Source: Listeria costaricensis (GTDB lineage Bacteria > Bacillota > Bacilli > Lactobacillales > Listeriaceae). Taken from it: a stretch of 57,618 nucleotides of DNA. The stretch covers positions 1-57,618 of the forward strand of contig NZ_FXUT01000011.1 in NCBI RefSeq assembly GCF_900183385.1, given 5' to 3'. Made by a program: the position numbers and the translations under genes. How positions within the stretch are numbered: position 1 is the stretch's first letter; each line of letters starts with the position of its first letter. Positions 38,954-47,908 of this stretch are shown here, piece by piece. Below the pieces are notes generated by a model. That model was given only the letters and a program-made list of their open reading frames with translations. It had not been told where the DNA came from and made no database searches.

Positions 38954-39982
38954 ATGACCAGTATTCGAGATATTGCACAAATGGCTGGTGTATCTGCTGC
39001 CAGTGTCTCCAGAATTTTAAATAATGATCCTGCTTTTAGTATCAATGAAAATACACGTCAACGCGTGATTGAGATTGCCAACAGTTTGAATTATTCAACG
39101 GACAAAAATAAACGGGGCACTCGCAGCGTGGGGGATGATTTAACGATCGGCTTGATTGTGCGTCATAATACACAGTCGGAATTTGATGATCCTTATTTTC
39201 GGGATATCAGAATTGGTATTGAGCAGGAAGCGGCCAAATGGCGTTTGAAAACGATTCAGGCTTTTCAGATGCGCGATGAGCACAAGGACTGGGCGCAATT
39301 GAAGCGTTATGGTGCTGTGATTATGATCAGTGAAATGACCAAAGAGGCAACGGAATATGTAAGTAAATTAAATCCCAACTTGATTCTTGTAGATAATTAT
39401 TCAAAAAATCCCCAGTTCGACTGCATTCAAACAGATTTTGCCTCCAAAACGCGCGAGATATTGGATGTTTTATATGAGAAAGGGCATCAAAATATTGCCT
39501 TTATCGGGGGCATCAGTAGCTCTGTGACGGCAGAAGGGGACGTTGTATACAGTCAGGATGAAGTGCGGGCGATGAGCTATATCGAATGGATGAAATTACA
39601 TAATTTGGAGGCGCATATTCGTGTGCTTCAAGGCTCTTGGAAAACGCAAACGGGACTTCAACTAGCGGCGGAACTTTTACAAGAAGAGAATCGGCCGACT
39701 GCACTTGTTGTGGCCAGTGATCCGCTATCTGTAGGTGTTTATCGGGCGATTAGTGAGGCAGGATTATCGATTCCAGAAGATATTTCGATCATCAGTTTTG
39801 ACGATAATGAAATGTCGAAATTTATGATTCCGGCGCTTTCCAGCGTGCGAATGAACGCGGAAGAAGTTGGTCGAATTGCCGTGCGGATGGCGAAGGAACG
39901 CATTTTAAAAGAACGAAGCATGCCGATTCGAGTGGTATGCGGTAGTGAGTTGCGTTTGAGAGAATCTGTTAAAGAATTTTAA
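38954..39982 (+). CDS. LacI family transcriptional regulator of the galactoside locus
   Basis: A 342-residue repressor with the LacI headpiece (TSIRDIAQMAGVSAASVSRILNN, 2-24, and hinge helix through about 55) and a periplasmic-binding-protein-like sugar domain. Recognition-helix residues are A14-A-S-V-S. GTGAGGGG gives the ribosome site. It lies directly upstream, on the same strand, of the EIIC-GH36-GH42-EIIB operon, whose promoter holds a 12-bp palindrome typical of LacI-family operators, so it very probably controls that operon. A small dyad (TTACTA/TAGTAA, 38910-38926) before its own start may be an autoregulatory site. Confidence 0.92.
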   Translation: MTSIRDIAQMAGVSAASVSRILNNDPAFSINENTRQRVIEIANSLNYSTDKNKRGTRSVGDDLTIGLIVRHNTQSEFDDPYFRDIRIGIEQEAAKWRLKTIQAFQMRDEHKDWAQLKRYGAVIMISEMTKEATEYVSKLNPNLILVDNYSKNPQFDCIQTDFASKTREILDVLYEKGHQNIAFIGGISSSVTAEGDVVYSQDEVRAMSYIEWMKLHNLEAHIRVLQGSWKTQTGLQLAAELLQEENRPTALVVASDPLSVGVYRAISEAGLSIPEDISIISFDDNEMSKFMIPALSSVRMNAEEVGRIAVRMAKERILKERSMPIRVVCGSELRLRESVKEF

Positions 39983-40013
39983 GAAACTTACTAAAAATAT
40001 TTTTAAAAACCCC

Positions 40014-40063
40014 TTGTGTAAACATTAACTAAACAATTATAATTATCAAAGTAAACGTTTACA
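40014..40063 (+). promoter_or_regulatory. Galactoside operon promoter and operators
   Basis: TTGTGT (40014-40019), 18-bp spacer, TATAAT (40038-40043). The perfect palindrome GTAAACGTTTAC (40051-40062) sits at the predicted start site, with an imperfect second copy GTAAACATTAAC (40018-40029) overlapping the -35 box. With its flanks the first matches 13 of 14 positions of a cre site (CcpA), so it may serve the local LacI-type repressor, CcpA, or both. Confidence 0.8.
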
Positions 40064-40114
40064 GTTGTTTTCGGCCGAATCAACTGAAAAAATAGTGCAA
40101 GGGAGAATAGCAAT

Positions 40115-41407
40115 ATGAAATTTATTGATAAAATTTCGGAAAAAATGGTTCCTGCAGCATCACTAATTGCCAATAACCGCTATTTGCTGAGTTTGCGGGA
40201 CGGTTTTATGATGGCGTTTCCAGCAACAATGTTTGCTTCGATTATGATTATTATTCAAAACCTGCCTACTACATTTGGTTTTGCGGATTATCTGCCTGAC
40301 TGGTTTAATCAATTTTTAAATGAATTTTTTGGTCCGGTGAGCAATGCTACGATGAGTATTTCAGCACTTTTTATCGTTTTTGGGATCGGCTATCAGTTAG
40401 CGGGTCATTATAAGCAATCGCAACTTTTTGCTGGTGCGATTTCATTATCTTCGTTTCTAATGCTTTTGCCGTATGGGACAGATGACAAATTTGGGACTTT
40501 TATTCCTATTTCTAAGCTGGGGGCGGAAGGGATGTTCGTTGGGATCTTGACAGCGATCATTGCAACGGAGATTTACAGCCGTATCAGTCGTGCGAATATT
40601 ACGATCAAAATGCCGGATTCTGTGCCGCCGATGATTGCCGATTCATTTGTTGCGATCATTCCGGGGGCAGCACCTTTATTCTTATTCAATTTGATTCGTT
40701 ATCTCTTTACCTTTACTTCTTGGGGAAATGCTGTTGACTTTGTTTATGAGCTTTTGCAACAGCCGCTTATGGGGCTTGGCGGAACTTTGCCGGCGATTTT
40801 GATTGCCGTATTCTTTACGCAATTCTTCTGGTGGTTTGGGATTCACGGAACTTTGGTCATCAATGCGATTATTGATCCGATCATGAGTGCCTTGGCGATT
40901 CAAAACTATGAAGCGTATCAGGCTGGGGCGGAGCAATTGCCCAATATTATCAATACGACTTTCATGGGCGTTTTCGTCAATCAGGGGATGCAGCTGGGGA
41001 TTTCCCTCACGATGGCATTCTTTATTGCCCGATCTGTTCGGATGAAGACCATGATGAAAACCATTATTGCGCCGTCTGTGTTTAACGTATCTGAGCCGAT
41101 GACCTTTGGGCTGCCGGTCGTGATGAATCCAATTGCTTTCATTCCGTGGGTGTTGGCGCCGCTTGCTTCCACGACGATTTCTTATTTTGCGATTGCAGTG
41201 GGGCTTGTGCCTCGGCCGATCGGGGCAACGGTTGTTTGGACGACGCCAGTATTTCTTTCAGGGTGGCTCGGGACCGGTTCGATTGCAGGGGCCATTTTAC
41301 AGCTTGTGACAATAGTCGTGATGACCTTGATTTGGCTGCCATTCCTGATTGCGATGGATGGGGAGTTCTTGAAAGAAGAAAAAGCAGAACAGAAACCGGA
41401 AGCATAG
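40115..41407 (+). CDS. PTS EIIC component, lactose/cellobiose family
   Basis: A 430-residue membrane permease of the lactose/cellobiose PTS family, with about ten hydrophobic helices and the family signatures NRYLLSLRDGFMMAFPATMFAS at the start, FFWWFGIHGTLVINAI (about 240-255) and PSVFNVSEPMTFGLPVVMNP. It would carry a beta- or alpha-galactoside across the membrane while EIIB phosphorylates it. First gene of the operon; the EIIB gene is the last one and no EIIA gene is present in the window. Confidence 0.92.
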   Translation: MKFIDKISEKMVPAASLIANNRYLLSLRDGFMMAFPATMFASIMIIIQNLPTTFGFADYLPDWFNQFLNEFFGPVSNATMSISALFIVFGIGYQLAGHYKQSQLFAGAISLSSFLMLLPYGTDDKFGTFIPISKLGAEGMFVGILTAIIATEIYSRISRANITIKMPDSVPPMIADSFVAIIPGAAPLFLFNLIRYLFTFTSWGNAVDFVYELLQQPLMGLGGTLPAILIAVFFTQFFWWFGIHGTLVINAIIDPIMSALAIQNYEAYQAGAEQLPNIINTTFMGVFVNQGMQLGISLTMAFFIARSVRMKTMMKTIIAPSVFNVSEPMTFGLPVVMNPIAFIPWVLAPLASTTISYFAIAVGLVPRPIGATVVWTTPVFLSGWLGTGSIAGAILQLVTIVVMTLIWLPFLIAMDGEFLKEEKAEQKPEA

Positions 41408-41448
41408 GCTACCTTTTAATTGGATGAATGAAGGAGGAGAAAAGCTTC

Positions 41449-41892
41449 ATGCGGACAGATACTTTAAGGTATAAATATCAAATGAAAGCTGCACGGGAAG
41501 CCGTCTATCAAATACTTTTGAAAGAACAGCTGGCCTATTTTCAAAAAGCGGATCCCTCGATTGTGGAGTTGGAACAGGGGACGAAAATCACTTGTTACCT
41601 GTCGACAAAGATGCGCGGTGTGGTGGAAAGTACCATGGAAATTAAAGAAATTATTCCTGAAAAAAGGATTCAATTTAAGACGGCCTATTTATCAGGAGAG
41701 ATTTTGCAGACATATGAATTTTTGACGAATAAAGCAGGGGTCTGTCAACTAGTCTATTCGGAACAAAATACATTTAACAAGACGAGAAGTCAATATGGTT
41801 TCATGGTGATGGGCTTGTTGTATAAGTTCTTTTATAATCGCGGTATTGCCAAACGGATGAAATATTTGGACGAATTGGCATTGCAGCAGTGA
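41449..41892 (+). CDS. DUF3284 domain protein
   Basis: A 147-residue protein of the DUF3284 family, which recurs next to lactose/cellobiose PTS genes. It looks like a START/polyketide-cyclase-like fold: alternating strands with a long C-terminal helix. Function unknown. The frame reaches back to ATG 41428, but that codon is part of the AAGGAGGAG ribosome site, so ATG 41449 is the start. Confidence 0.78.
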   Translation: MRTDTLRYKYQMKAAREAVYQILLKEQLAYFQKADPSIVELEQGTKITCYLSTKMRGVVESTMEIKEIIPEKRIQFKTAYLSGEILQTYEFLTNKAGVCQLVYSEQNTFNKTRSQYGFMVMGLLYKFFYNRGIAKRMKYLDELALQQ

Positions 41893-41956
41893 GATATGCA
41901 GGTTTGATTCTCCTGGAAACGCAATGAATTAGTTTTGAAGAAAAGGTTTGAAGACG

Positions 41957-44191
41957 ATGATAGAGATATTGGACGAGAAAATCTTTCATTTATACAATGA
42001 GAAGATCAGTTATATTTTTTATGTAATGGAAAATCAACAATTAGGGCACCTGTATTATGGGGGCGCACTTGGGGCGATTACAGCGGATGAACTGGGTTAT
42101 TTCTTAGAGCGTGAAAATAAGTCGGCTGGAACGGTGAAATTTTCGGCGGACAGCGGGATGTTCACATTAGCCGATCGCAGTCAGGAATACCCGGTCTATG
42201 GGACATCTGATTTTAAGGAAGGCGCGCTCGATATTCAAGCTGCAGATGAATTGTGGTATTTGGATTTCAAATATGTGGGATATGAACAGGTGGCGGAGAA
42301 AAAACGTACGCTTGACCGACCGGCAAGTTATGCATGTTCTGGTGAGGCGGAGACATTGATTATTCATATGGCGGATACTGATCATCATTTAGAACTGGTA
42401 CTTTCTTTTTCAATTTTTGCTGATTCGTCTGCAATTGTTAGAAGTCAGGTGTTGAAAAATAAGGGAAGTCAGGTTATTCAGCTAAATAAGATGCTGAGCG
42501 GTGTTTTGGAATTGCCGAGTGCGGATTATGAATTCATCCATCTTTCAGGGGCCTGGTTAAAGGAGCGCCACATCAAACGCCGGTCTTTGGAGCAGGGGAC
42601 TGTGTCGATCGGTTCATTGAAGGGCGCATCCGGGCACCAGCACAATCCTTTTACAGCGTTGGCGCATAAACAGGCGACGTTGAATGACGGGGTGGTTTAT
42701 GGCACCAACCTGATTTACTCGGGGAATTTTCTTGTGCAGGTGGAAGTGGATGAATGGCAGCGGACGCGTCTTATGACGGGTATCCATCCTACCCATTTCA
42801 ACTGGCAGCTGGGCCATGAAGAAGTTTTTCAGACGCCGGAAGCTGTGCTGTTTTACAGTGGGGAAGGGCTGAACGGCTTGGCCAATGAGGCGGCTCGTTT
42901 TGCTGAAAAACATGTGATTGATCGAAAATGGATGAGGAAACTGCGGCCGATCGTATTTAATAACTGGGAGGCCACCTATTTCGAGTTTGATCAGGAGAAG
43001 CTGACGACTTTGGCTAAAGCGGGGAAAGATTTAGGCATGGAATGCTTTGTGCTCGATGATGGCTGGTTTGGACGGCGGGATGATGATCGCAGTTCACTGG
43101 GCGACTGGTTTGTCGACGAGCGGAAGTTCCCGAATGGAATCAAGGTGTTTGCTGAGCAGATCCATCAGATGGGCTTGCAGCTGGGGATTTGGTTTGAGCC
43201 GGAAATGGTTTCACCTAAGAGTCAGCTTTATGAGGCGCATCCGGAATGGGTTGTGCGGCATCCTTACGAACGGACGGCGATTGGGCGTGGTCAGTATGTG
43301 CTCGATTTTTCCAATCCGGAGGTCGTAGAGGCGATTTATGCACAGTTGAAAAAAATCATTGAAGAAACGCAGCTCGAATATATTAAATGGGACATGAACC
43401 GGAATATCACGGAAGCCTACTCGACTTATTTGAAAGCTGTTGGGCGACCGCAGACGGAATTTTTCCATCGGTATATTTTAGGGGTCTATCATTTGTACGA
43501 ATGCATCTTGACGGATTTTCCGGACATTTTGATTGAAGGGTGTGCGGGCGGTGGCGGTCGTTATGACTTGGGCATCCTGTTCTACAGTCCGCAGATCTGG
43601 CCAAGCGATAACAGTGATGCGGTGGAGCGGCTGGCGATTCAATCGGGGACACTTCTCGGCTATCCGCTTTCGTCGTTTAGCAATCACGTTTCCACAAGTC
43701 CTAATCATCAAATTGATCGTCATACCTCGCTGCAAATGCGTCAAGATGTGTGCTTATTCGGTCCACTCGGCTATGAACTGGACATTACAAAGCTTGATGA
43801 TGAGGAAAAACGGGCGATCCAAGCCAATATTCAATTTTATAAGGCGCATCGTGATTTGCTGACACATGGGACATTTTTCCAGCTGCTTCCCATTGGCGAC
43901 ACGGAGAATGAAGTGGCATGGGCGGTTTGCAATCAGGATAGAAGTGAGTGGCTGATTGGTTTTTATCGTAAATTAGCACAGGCCAATCCGCCGAATGTCG
44001 AATATCTAAAAATCCCGATGATGGATCAAGCGAAAACCTATCTGATAAATGGTGCAGCTCAAGTGACGGGCGGTATGCTAAAAGAGATCGGGTTGAAGAA
44101 GCCATATGTGTTTAATGGGGTCAATCATGAACAGATGCAGGTCAGTGGTGATTTTCAGTCGGCCATTTATCACTTGAAAGAGATTCGGTAA
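41957..44191 (+). CDS. Alpha-galactosidase (GH36)
   Basis: A 744-residue cytoplasmic family 36 enzyme that removes terminal alpha-galactose from melibiose/raffinose-type sugars. It has the N-terminal beta-sandwich, the (beta/alpha)8 barrel with CFVLDDGWFG, the nucleophile in YIKWDMNRN (D479) and the acid/base in SDNSD (D551), and a C-terminal domain. These positions match well-studied bacterial GH36 enzymes. Start ATG 41957 (a TTG three codons earlier is possible). Third gene of the LacI-controlled operon, without any signal peptide. Confidence 0.93.
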   Translation: MIEILDEKIFHLYNEKISYIFYVMENQQLGHLYYGGALGAITADELGYFLERENKSAGTVKFSADSGMFTLADRSQEYPVYGTSDFKEGALDIQAADELWYLDFKYVGYEQVAEKKRTLDRPASYACSGEAETLIIHMADTDHHLELVLSFSIFADSSAIVRSQVLKNKGSQVIQLNKMLSGVLELPSADYEFIHLSGAWLKERHIKRRSLEQGTVSIGSLKGASGHQHNPFTALAHKQATLNDGVVYGTNLIYSGNFLVQVEVDEWQRTRLMTGIHPTHFNWQLGHEEVFQTPEAVLFYSGEGLNGLANEAARFAEKHVIDRKWMRKLRPIVFNNWEATYFEFDQEKLTTLAKAGKDLGMECFVLDDGWFGRRDDDRSSLGDWFVDERKFPNGIKVFAEQIHQMGLQLGIWFEPEMVSPKSQLYEAHPEWVVRHPYERTAIGRGQYVLDFSNPEVVEAIYAQLKKIIEETQLEYIKWDMNRNITEAYSTYLKAVGRPQTEFFHRYILGVYHLYECILTDFPDILIEGCAGGGGRYDLGILFYSPQIWPSDNSDAVERLAIQSGTLLGYPLSSFSNHVSTSPNHQIDRHTSLQMRQDVCLFGPLGYELDITKLDDEEKRAIQANIQFYKAHRDLLTHGTFFQLLPIGDTENEVAWAVCNQDRSEWLIGFYRKLAQANPPNVEYLKIPMMDQAKTYLINGAAQVTGGMLKEIGLKKPYVFNGVNHEQMQVSGDFQSAIYHLKEIR

Positions 44192-44213
44192 CGAAAATGA
44201 AGGAGGGAAAGCA

Positions 44214-46265
44214 GTGGCTCGGTTGGATGTAGATGAACGGTTTTGGCATGGCGGTGATTATAATCCTGATCAATGGCTCGATTATCCGGAGATTTTAAAG
44301 GCGGATATGGCGATGATGAAGGAAGCAAATATCAATACGGTGACGCTGGGTGTTTTTGCTTGGAGTGCTCTCGAGCCGGAAGAGGGAAAATTTACTTTTG
44401 AATGGCTCGACCAAATTTTTGAAGAGATTCATGCGATGGGTGGCAATGTTATTCTGGCAACACCGAGCGGGGGCAGACCGCAGTGGATGAGCGAAAAATA
44501 TCCGGAAGTGAATCGAACGGATGAAATGAACTGTCAGCACCGCCACGGCTTCCGTCATAATCATTGCTATTCTTCGCCGATTTATCGTGAAAAGGTACAC
44601 ATCATCAATCAAAAGCTGGCTGAACGTTATGGGCAGCATCCGGCGCTTGCCATGTGGCATATTTCCAATGAATATTCTGGTGAATGCTACTGCGAGCGTT
44701 GCCAAGCAAACTGGCGTGCCTGGTTGAAAAAGAAATATGGCAGTCTTGAGGCAATCAATGAAGCCTGGTGGATGCGTTTTTGGGGTGGCACCTATAGTTC
44801 GTGGTCGCAAGTCTTGCCGCCATCACCTTTGGGGGAGACCAAGGTTCACGGAATGGATCTAGACTGGAAACGATTCAATACGGATATGACGATCGACTTT
44901 TATTTGAACGAAATCGAGCCGCTTCGTCGGTTAACGCCGGATGTTCCTGTTACGACAAATTTCATGGCGGAGGGGCACGATCAGCATGATTTCATCCCGC
45001 TGGAAGGGCTGGATTATGGCAAATTTGCACAGCATGTCGATGTTGTGAGCTGGGACAGTTATCCGGACTGGCACAATCGCTATGAATCGCTGGCTGAAAC
45101 GGCTATGAAGTCGGCCTATGTGCACGATCAGTACTGGTCGCTCAAGCAGCAGCCGTTTTTAGTCATGGAATCAACGCCGAGTGTGGTGAATTGGCATCAG
45201 TATAACAAGTCCAAACGGCCGGGTGCGCATATCTTGACGTCCATGCAGCAGCTCGCTCATGGTTCAGACAGTACGTTGTATTTTCAGTGGCGGCAGTCGA
45301 GGGGCAACTCAGAGAAGTTTCACGGTGCGGTTGTCGGACATGACAATTCCACGCAGAATCGGGTCTTCCAAGAGGTGGCGGAATACGGGGAGCGGCTTGC
45401 GAGGATTGCTGAAATCAAAGGGGCAGGCAAGGAAGTGAAAGTGGCGATTATATTTGATTGGGACAGCAACTGGGCATTAAAACGCGGCGGCGGTTTTGGC
45501 AGACCGACACGACTCTATCCGCAAACGCTGCAAGAACATTATGCGGTATTTTGGGAGCAGGATATTGGCGTTGACATCATCACGTCTGAACATGATTTTT
45601 CCCAATATGATCTGCTGCTTGCACCAATGCTCTATTTGATGCGGCAGGAGACGATGATGAAGCTGCGACAATATGTTTCAGCTGGTGGGACGCTGGTTTC
45701 GAGCTACTTTACAGGCATGGTGAATGAGACGGATCTGCTATATGTAGGCGGCTGGCCGGATGAGCTGCAGGAAATTTTCGGAATCAAACCGCAGGAGCTG
45801 GAAATGCTTTATACGGATGAGCGCAACTGCATCACCTTTGACGGGCGGCGTTTTGAGACGAAGGATTATTCGGAGATCATTTCGGTGCGAGAGGCGGATA
45901 TTTTGGGCGAGTATCAGGAAGATTTTTATCAGGGAACGCCTGCTGTCACAAAACACGCGCTTGGCAATGGAACGGCCTATTATCTTGCGGCCAGAACGAA
46001 TCGGGACTTCTTGAAACTGTTTTATCAGCCGATCATTGAAGAGCTAGATCTGGCTGCGTCGCTGGCAAAAGCGCCAATTTATGAAGTATCGATTCAAAGT
46101 AGGGTCAAAAATGGCTATATCTATTATTTTGTAATGAATTTTTCAGATGACGTGCAAATGATTGAATTAGCGAAGGAAACGGTGGATGTGGAAACGGGGC
46201 AGACGGTCAAAGCCGCGTTGAAGCTTGCGCCTTATGAAACGAGAATTTTAAAAGCTGTGAGATAA
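44214..46265 (+). CDS. Beta-galactosidase (GH42)
   Basis: A 683-residue family 42 beta-galactosidase. The N-terminal GGDYNPDQW, the acid/base in SNEYSG (E153) and the nucleophile in VMESTPS (E319) are in place, as are cysteines that form the GH42 zinc cluster (C118, C158, C160, C163), then a trimerisation domain and a small C-terminal beta domain. GTG start behind AAGGAGGG, 22 nt after the GH36 gene. It lacks a signal peptide and is thus cytoplasmic; it needs unphosphorylated galactoside. Confidence 0.94.
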   Translation: MARLDVDERFWHGGDYNPDQWLDYPEILKADMAMMKEANINTVTLGVFAWSALEPEEGKFTFEWLDQIFEEIHAMGGNVILATPSGGRPQWMSEKYPEVNRTDEMNCQHRHGFRHNHCYSSPIYREKVHIINQKLAERYGQHPALAMWHISNEYSGECYCERCQANWRAWLKKKYGSLEAINEAWWMRFWGGTYSSWSQVLPPSPLGETKVHGMDLDWKRFNTDMTIDFYLNEIEPLRRLTPDVPVTTNFMAEGHDQHDFIPLEGLDYGKFAQHVDVVSWDSYPDWHNRYESLAETAMKSAYVHDQYWSLKQQPFLVMESTPSVVNWHQYNKSKRPGAHILTSMQQLAHGSDSTLYFQWRQSRGNSEKFHGAVVGHDNSTQNRVFQEVAEYGERLARIAEIKGAGKEVKVAIIFDWDSNWALKRGGGFGRPTRLYPQTLQEHYAVFWEQDIGVDIITSEHDFSQYDLLLAPMLYLMRQETMMKLRQYVSAGGTLVSSYFTGMVNETDLLYVGGWPDELQEIFGIKPQELEMLYTDERNCITFDGRRFETKDYSEIISVREADILGEYQEDFYQGTPAVTKHALGNGTAYYLAARTNRDFLKLFYQPIIEELDLAASLAKAPIYEVSIQSRVKNGYIYYFVMNFSDDVQMIELAKETVDVETGQTVKAALKLAPYETRILKAVR

Positions 46266-46301
46266 ATGACGGTGTTAAAAAAATAAAGGAGGTTAATGAA
46301 G

Positions 46302-46625
46302 ATGGCAAACAAAACGATTATGCTCGTGTGTTCTGCTGGGATGAGTACCAGCTTGCTCGTGACGAAAATGCAAAAAGCGGCTGAAGCTAAACAGCTGGAT
46401 GCCAAAATTTTTGCTGTAGCGGCGGCCGAAGCGGATCAGGCACTCAGTGAAAATGACGTGGATGTGTTATTACTCGGTCCACAAGTTCGTTTTATGGAGG
46501 GGCAATTCAAAGAAAAATTAACGCCGGCTGGTATTCCGTGTGCGGTCATTGATATGGCGGATTACGGAATGATGAATGGTGAGAAAGTGCTGGCGAAAGC
46601 AGAACAACTGATGGCAAACAACTAG
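46302..46625 (+). CDS. PTS EIIB component, lactose/cellobiose family
   Basis: A 107-residue cytoplasmic EIIB that passes phosphate from EIIA to the sugar bound on EIIC. The phosphorylated cysteine is C10 in MLVCSAGMSTSLLV. The frame starts two codons earlier at ATG 46296, but that leaves only 3 nt after GGAGG; ATG 46302 with 9 nt is preferred. Last gene of the operon, before a terminator. No EIIA is encoded here, so a shared EIIA from elsewhere is implied. Confidence 0.92.
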   Translation: MANKTIMLVCSAGMSTSLLVTKMQKAAEAKQLDAKIFAVAAAEADQALSENDVDVLLLGPQVRFMEGQFKEKLTPAGIPCAVIDMADYGMMNGEKVLAKAEQLMANN

Positions 46626-46655
46626 TCGCCTAAAATTGGCGATGAGGGAAGGTAG

Positions 46656-46709
46656 GACTTGAGTGATCGAAAGGCTGAATCTGGCCGGAGATGGCTCAAG
46701 TCTTTTTTT
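46656..46709 (+). terminator. Galactoside operon terminator
   Basis: GACTTGAG (46656-46663) pairs with CTCAAGTC (46695-46702) across a 31-nt partly structured loop, followed by seven T. Confidence 0.75.
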
Positions 46710-46797
46710 GAATGAAAATAAAGCAATCTAACCAATTTTTTCTGGCGATTATTTTGTGATACAATAGGGGCATTAATAGCTGAAGGGGGCGAAAAGG

Positions 46798-47274
46798 ATG
46801 CGGATTCGGGAAATTACCGCGCAGGATAATCCGGCGATCGAACGGGTCATTCGCGATGTCCTAATTGAATACCAGTTGGATCGACCGGGGACGGCTTGGG
46901 AAGATGCCAGTTTGAGTCAGTTATCTGATTATTATGAACAAGATGGGCGCGCCTATTGGGTGATCGAAGTGGCGGGCGAAATTGTTGGCGGTGTGGGCAT
47001 CGGGCCGTTTGGTGATGCGGGTGTGGCTGAGCTGCAAAAGCTATACTTGAAAAAGGAGGCACGCGGCAAAGGCTATGCAGGGCAGCTAGTCGAGCGGGCA
47101 CTGGACTTTGCGGCTTCTCATTATAAGGCCTGCTATTTGGAAACGGTGAAAGAAATGGATGCCGCCAGACGACTCTATTTGCGAAATGGCTTTGTGGAGC
47201 TGGCTAGCCCGCTGGCAGGCTCGGTGCATCATTCCATGGATCGCTGGTATCTGAAAACGTTTGAACAGGAGTAG
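46798..47274 (+). CDS. GNAT family N-acetyltransferase
   Basis: A 158-residue GCN5-related acetyltransferase: the acetyl-CoA loop is at LYLKKEARGKGYAGQLVERAL (about 82-102, R/Q-x-x-G-x-G/A core) and the C-terminal strand has ARRLYLRNGFVEL. Substrate unknown. It follows the galactoside operon terminator with GGGGGCG as ribosome site and precedes a second GNAT gene by 131 nt. Confidence 0.87.
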   Translation: MRIREITAQDNPAIERVIRDVLIEYQLDRPGTAWEDASLSQLSDYYEQDGRAYWVIEVAGEIVGGVGIGPFGDAGVAELQKLYLKKEARGKGYAGQLVERALDFAASHYKACYLETVKEMDAARRLYLRNGFVELASPLAGSVHHSMDRWYLKTFEQE

Positions 47275-47280
47275 GCAGGC

Positions 47281-47409
47281 GTGAAAAAGAAGTGGAGTTA
47301 TTTTAGGGCGTTATTTAGCGGGAATCTGCGGGATCATTTTTGTCAGTGCTTTTCCAGCTTTATTTCTGCACTGACAAATGAAGCGGCACGGAAGGAAGGG
47401 GATCGATGA
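47281..47409 (+). CDS. Possible 42-residue ORF, or remnant, between two GNAT genes
   Basis: GTG 47281 opens a 42-codon frame with GGAG about 9 nt upstream; its TGA overlaps the start of the next GNAT gene (ATGA), a coupling pattern. The peptide begins MKKKWSYFRALFSGNL and has no recognised family. A second frame in the same stretch reads a hydrophobic helix without a start codon (ILGRYLAGICGIIFVSAFPA), so the DNA may be a decayed membrane-protein gene instead. Confidence 0.3.
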   Translation: MKKKWSYFRALFSGNLRDHFCQCFSSFISALTNEAARKEGDR

Positions 47410-47870
47410 AAATTGTAGAGGCGGATTTTACAAATCAGGCATTTCTCGAGCTGATCAGGGAGCATCTGGCGGATATGTATGCCACGTCGCCGCTGGAAAG
47501 TGTGCATGCGCTGGGGGTGGAATCTTTACAGGCGGAAGATGTCACGGCATGGATGGCGCTTGACGGGACGAAAGTGGTCGGCTGTGTGGCGATGAAAGAG
47601 CTTTCGCCGTTTCATGGGGAGTTGAAGTCTCTAAGAACACATGCCAGACACCTGCACAAAGGAGTTGCCAAGACGTTGATCCAGTTCCTTTTGGAGGAAG
47701 GCAAACGTCGAGGCTATCAGCGGATCAGCTTGGAGACGGGGGTGGAAGATTATTTTATTCCGGCTAGAAAATTATATGAGCGGGAAGGATTTGGCTATAC
47801 AGAGCCGTTTGGTGAATACACGGACGATCCTAACAGCTGCTTTATGACCATGCAAATAGAAACAGCGTAA
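47406..47870 (+). CDS. GNAT family N-acetyltransferase (YsnE-like)
   Basis: A 154-residue acetyltransferase with the acetyl-CoA loop at LRTHARHLHKGVAKTLIQFLLEEGKRRGY (about 76-104) and the terminal ARKLYEREGFGYTEPFGEYTDDPNS stretch seen in the YsnE/PA4866-like branch. It resembles the preceding GNAT only in general fold, so the two are not a recent duplication. Substrate unknown. Its stop lies within the left arm of the shared terminator. Confidence 0.88.
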   Translation: MKIVEADFTNQAFLELIREHLADMYATSPLESVHALGVESLQAEDVTAWMALDGTKVVGCVAMKELSPFHGELKSLRTHARHLHKGVAKTLIQFLLEEGKRRGYQRISLETGVEDYFIPARKLYEREGFGYTEPFGEYTDDPNSCFMTMQIETA

Positions 47871-47908
47871 AACAAGTGTATCAGCACTTGTTTTACGCTG
47901 TTTTTTTA
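47862..47908. terminator. Bidirectional terminator between GNAT and GntR genes
   Basis: Perfect 17-bp stem 47862-47878 with 47885-47901, six-base loop, T-run on the right and A-rich left arm. It serves both convergent genes and overlaps the GNAT stop codon and the GntR-gene end. Confidence 0.93.

Noticed and set aside
46798-47870. Tandem duplication of the two GNAT genes
   Set aside because: The proteins share only fold-level features; no extended identity is visible.
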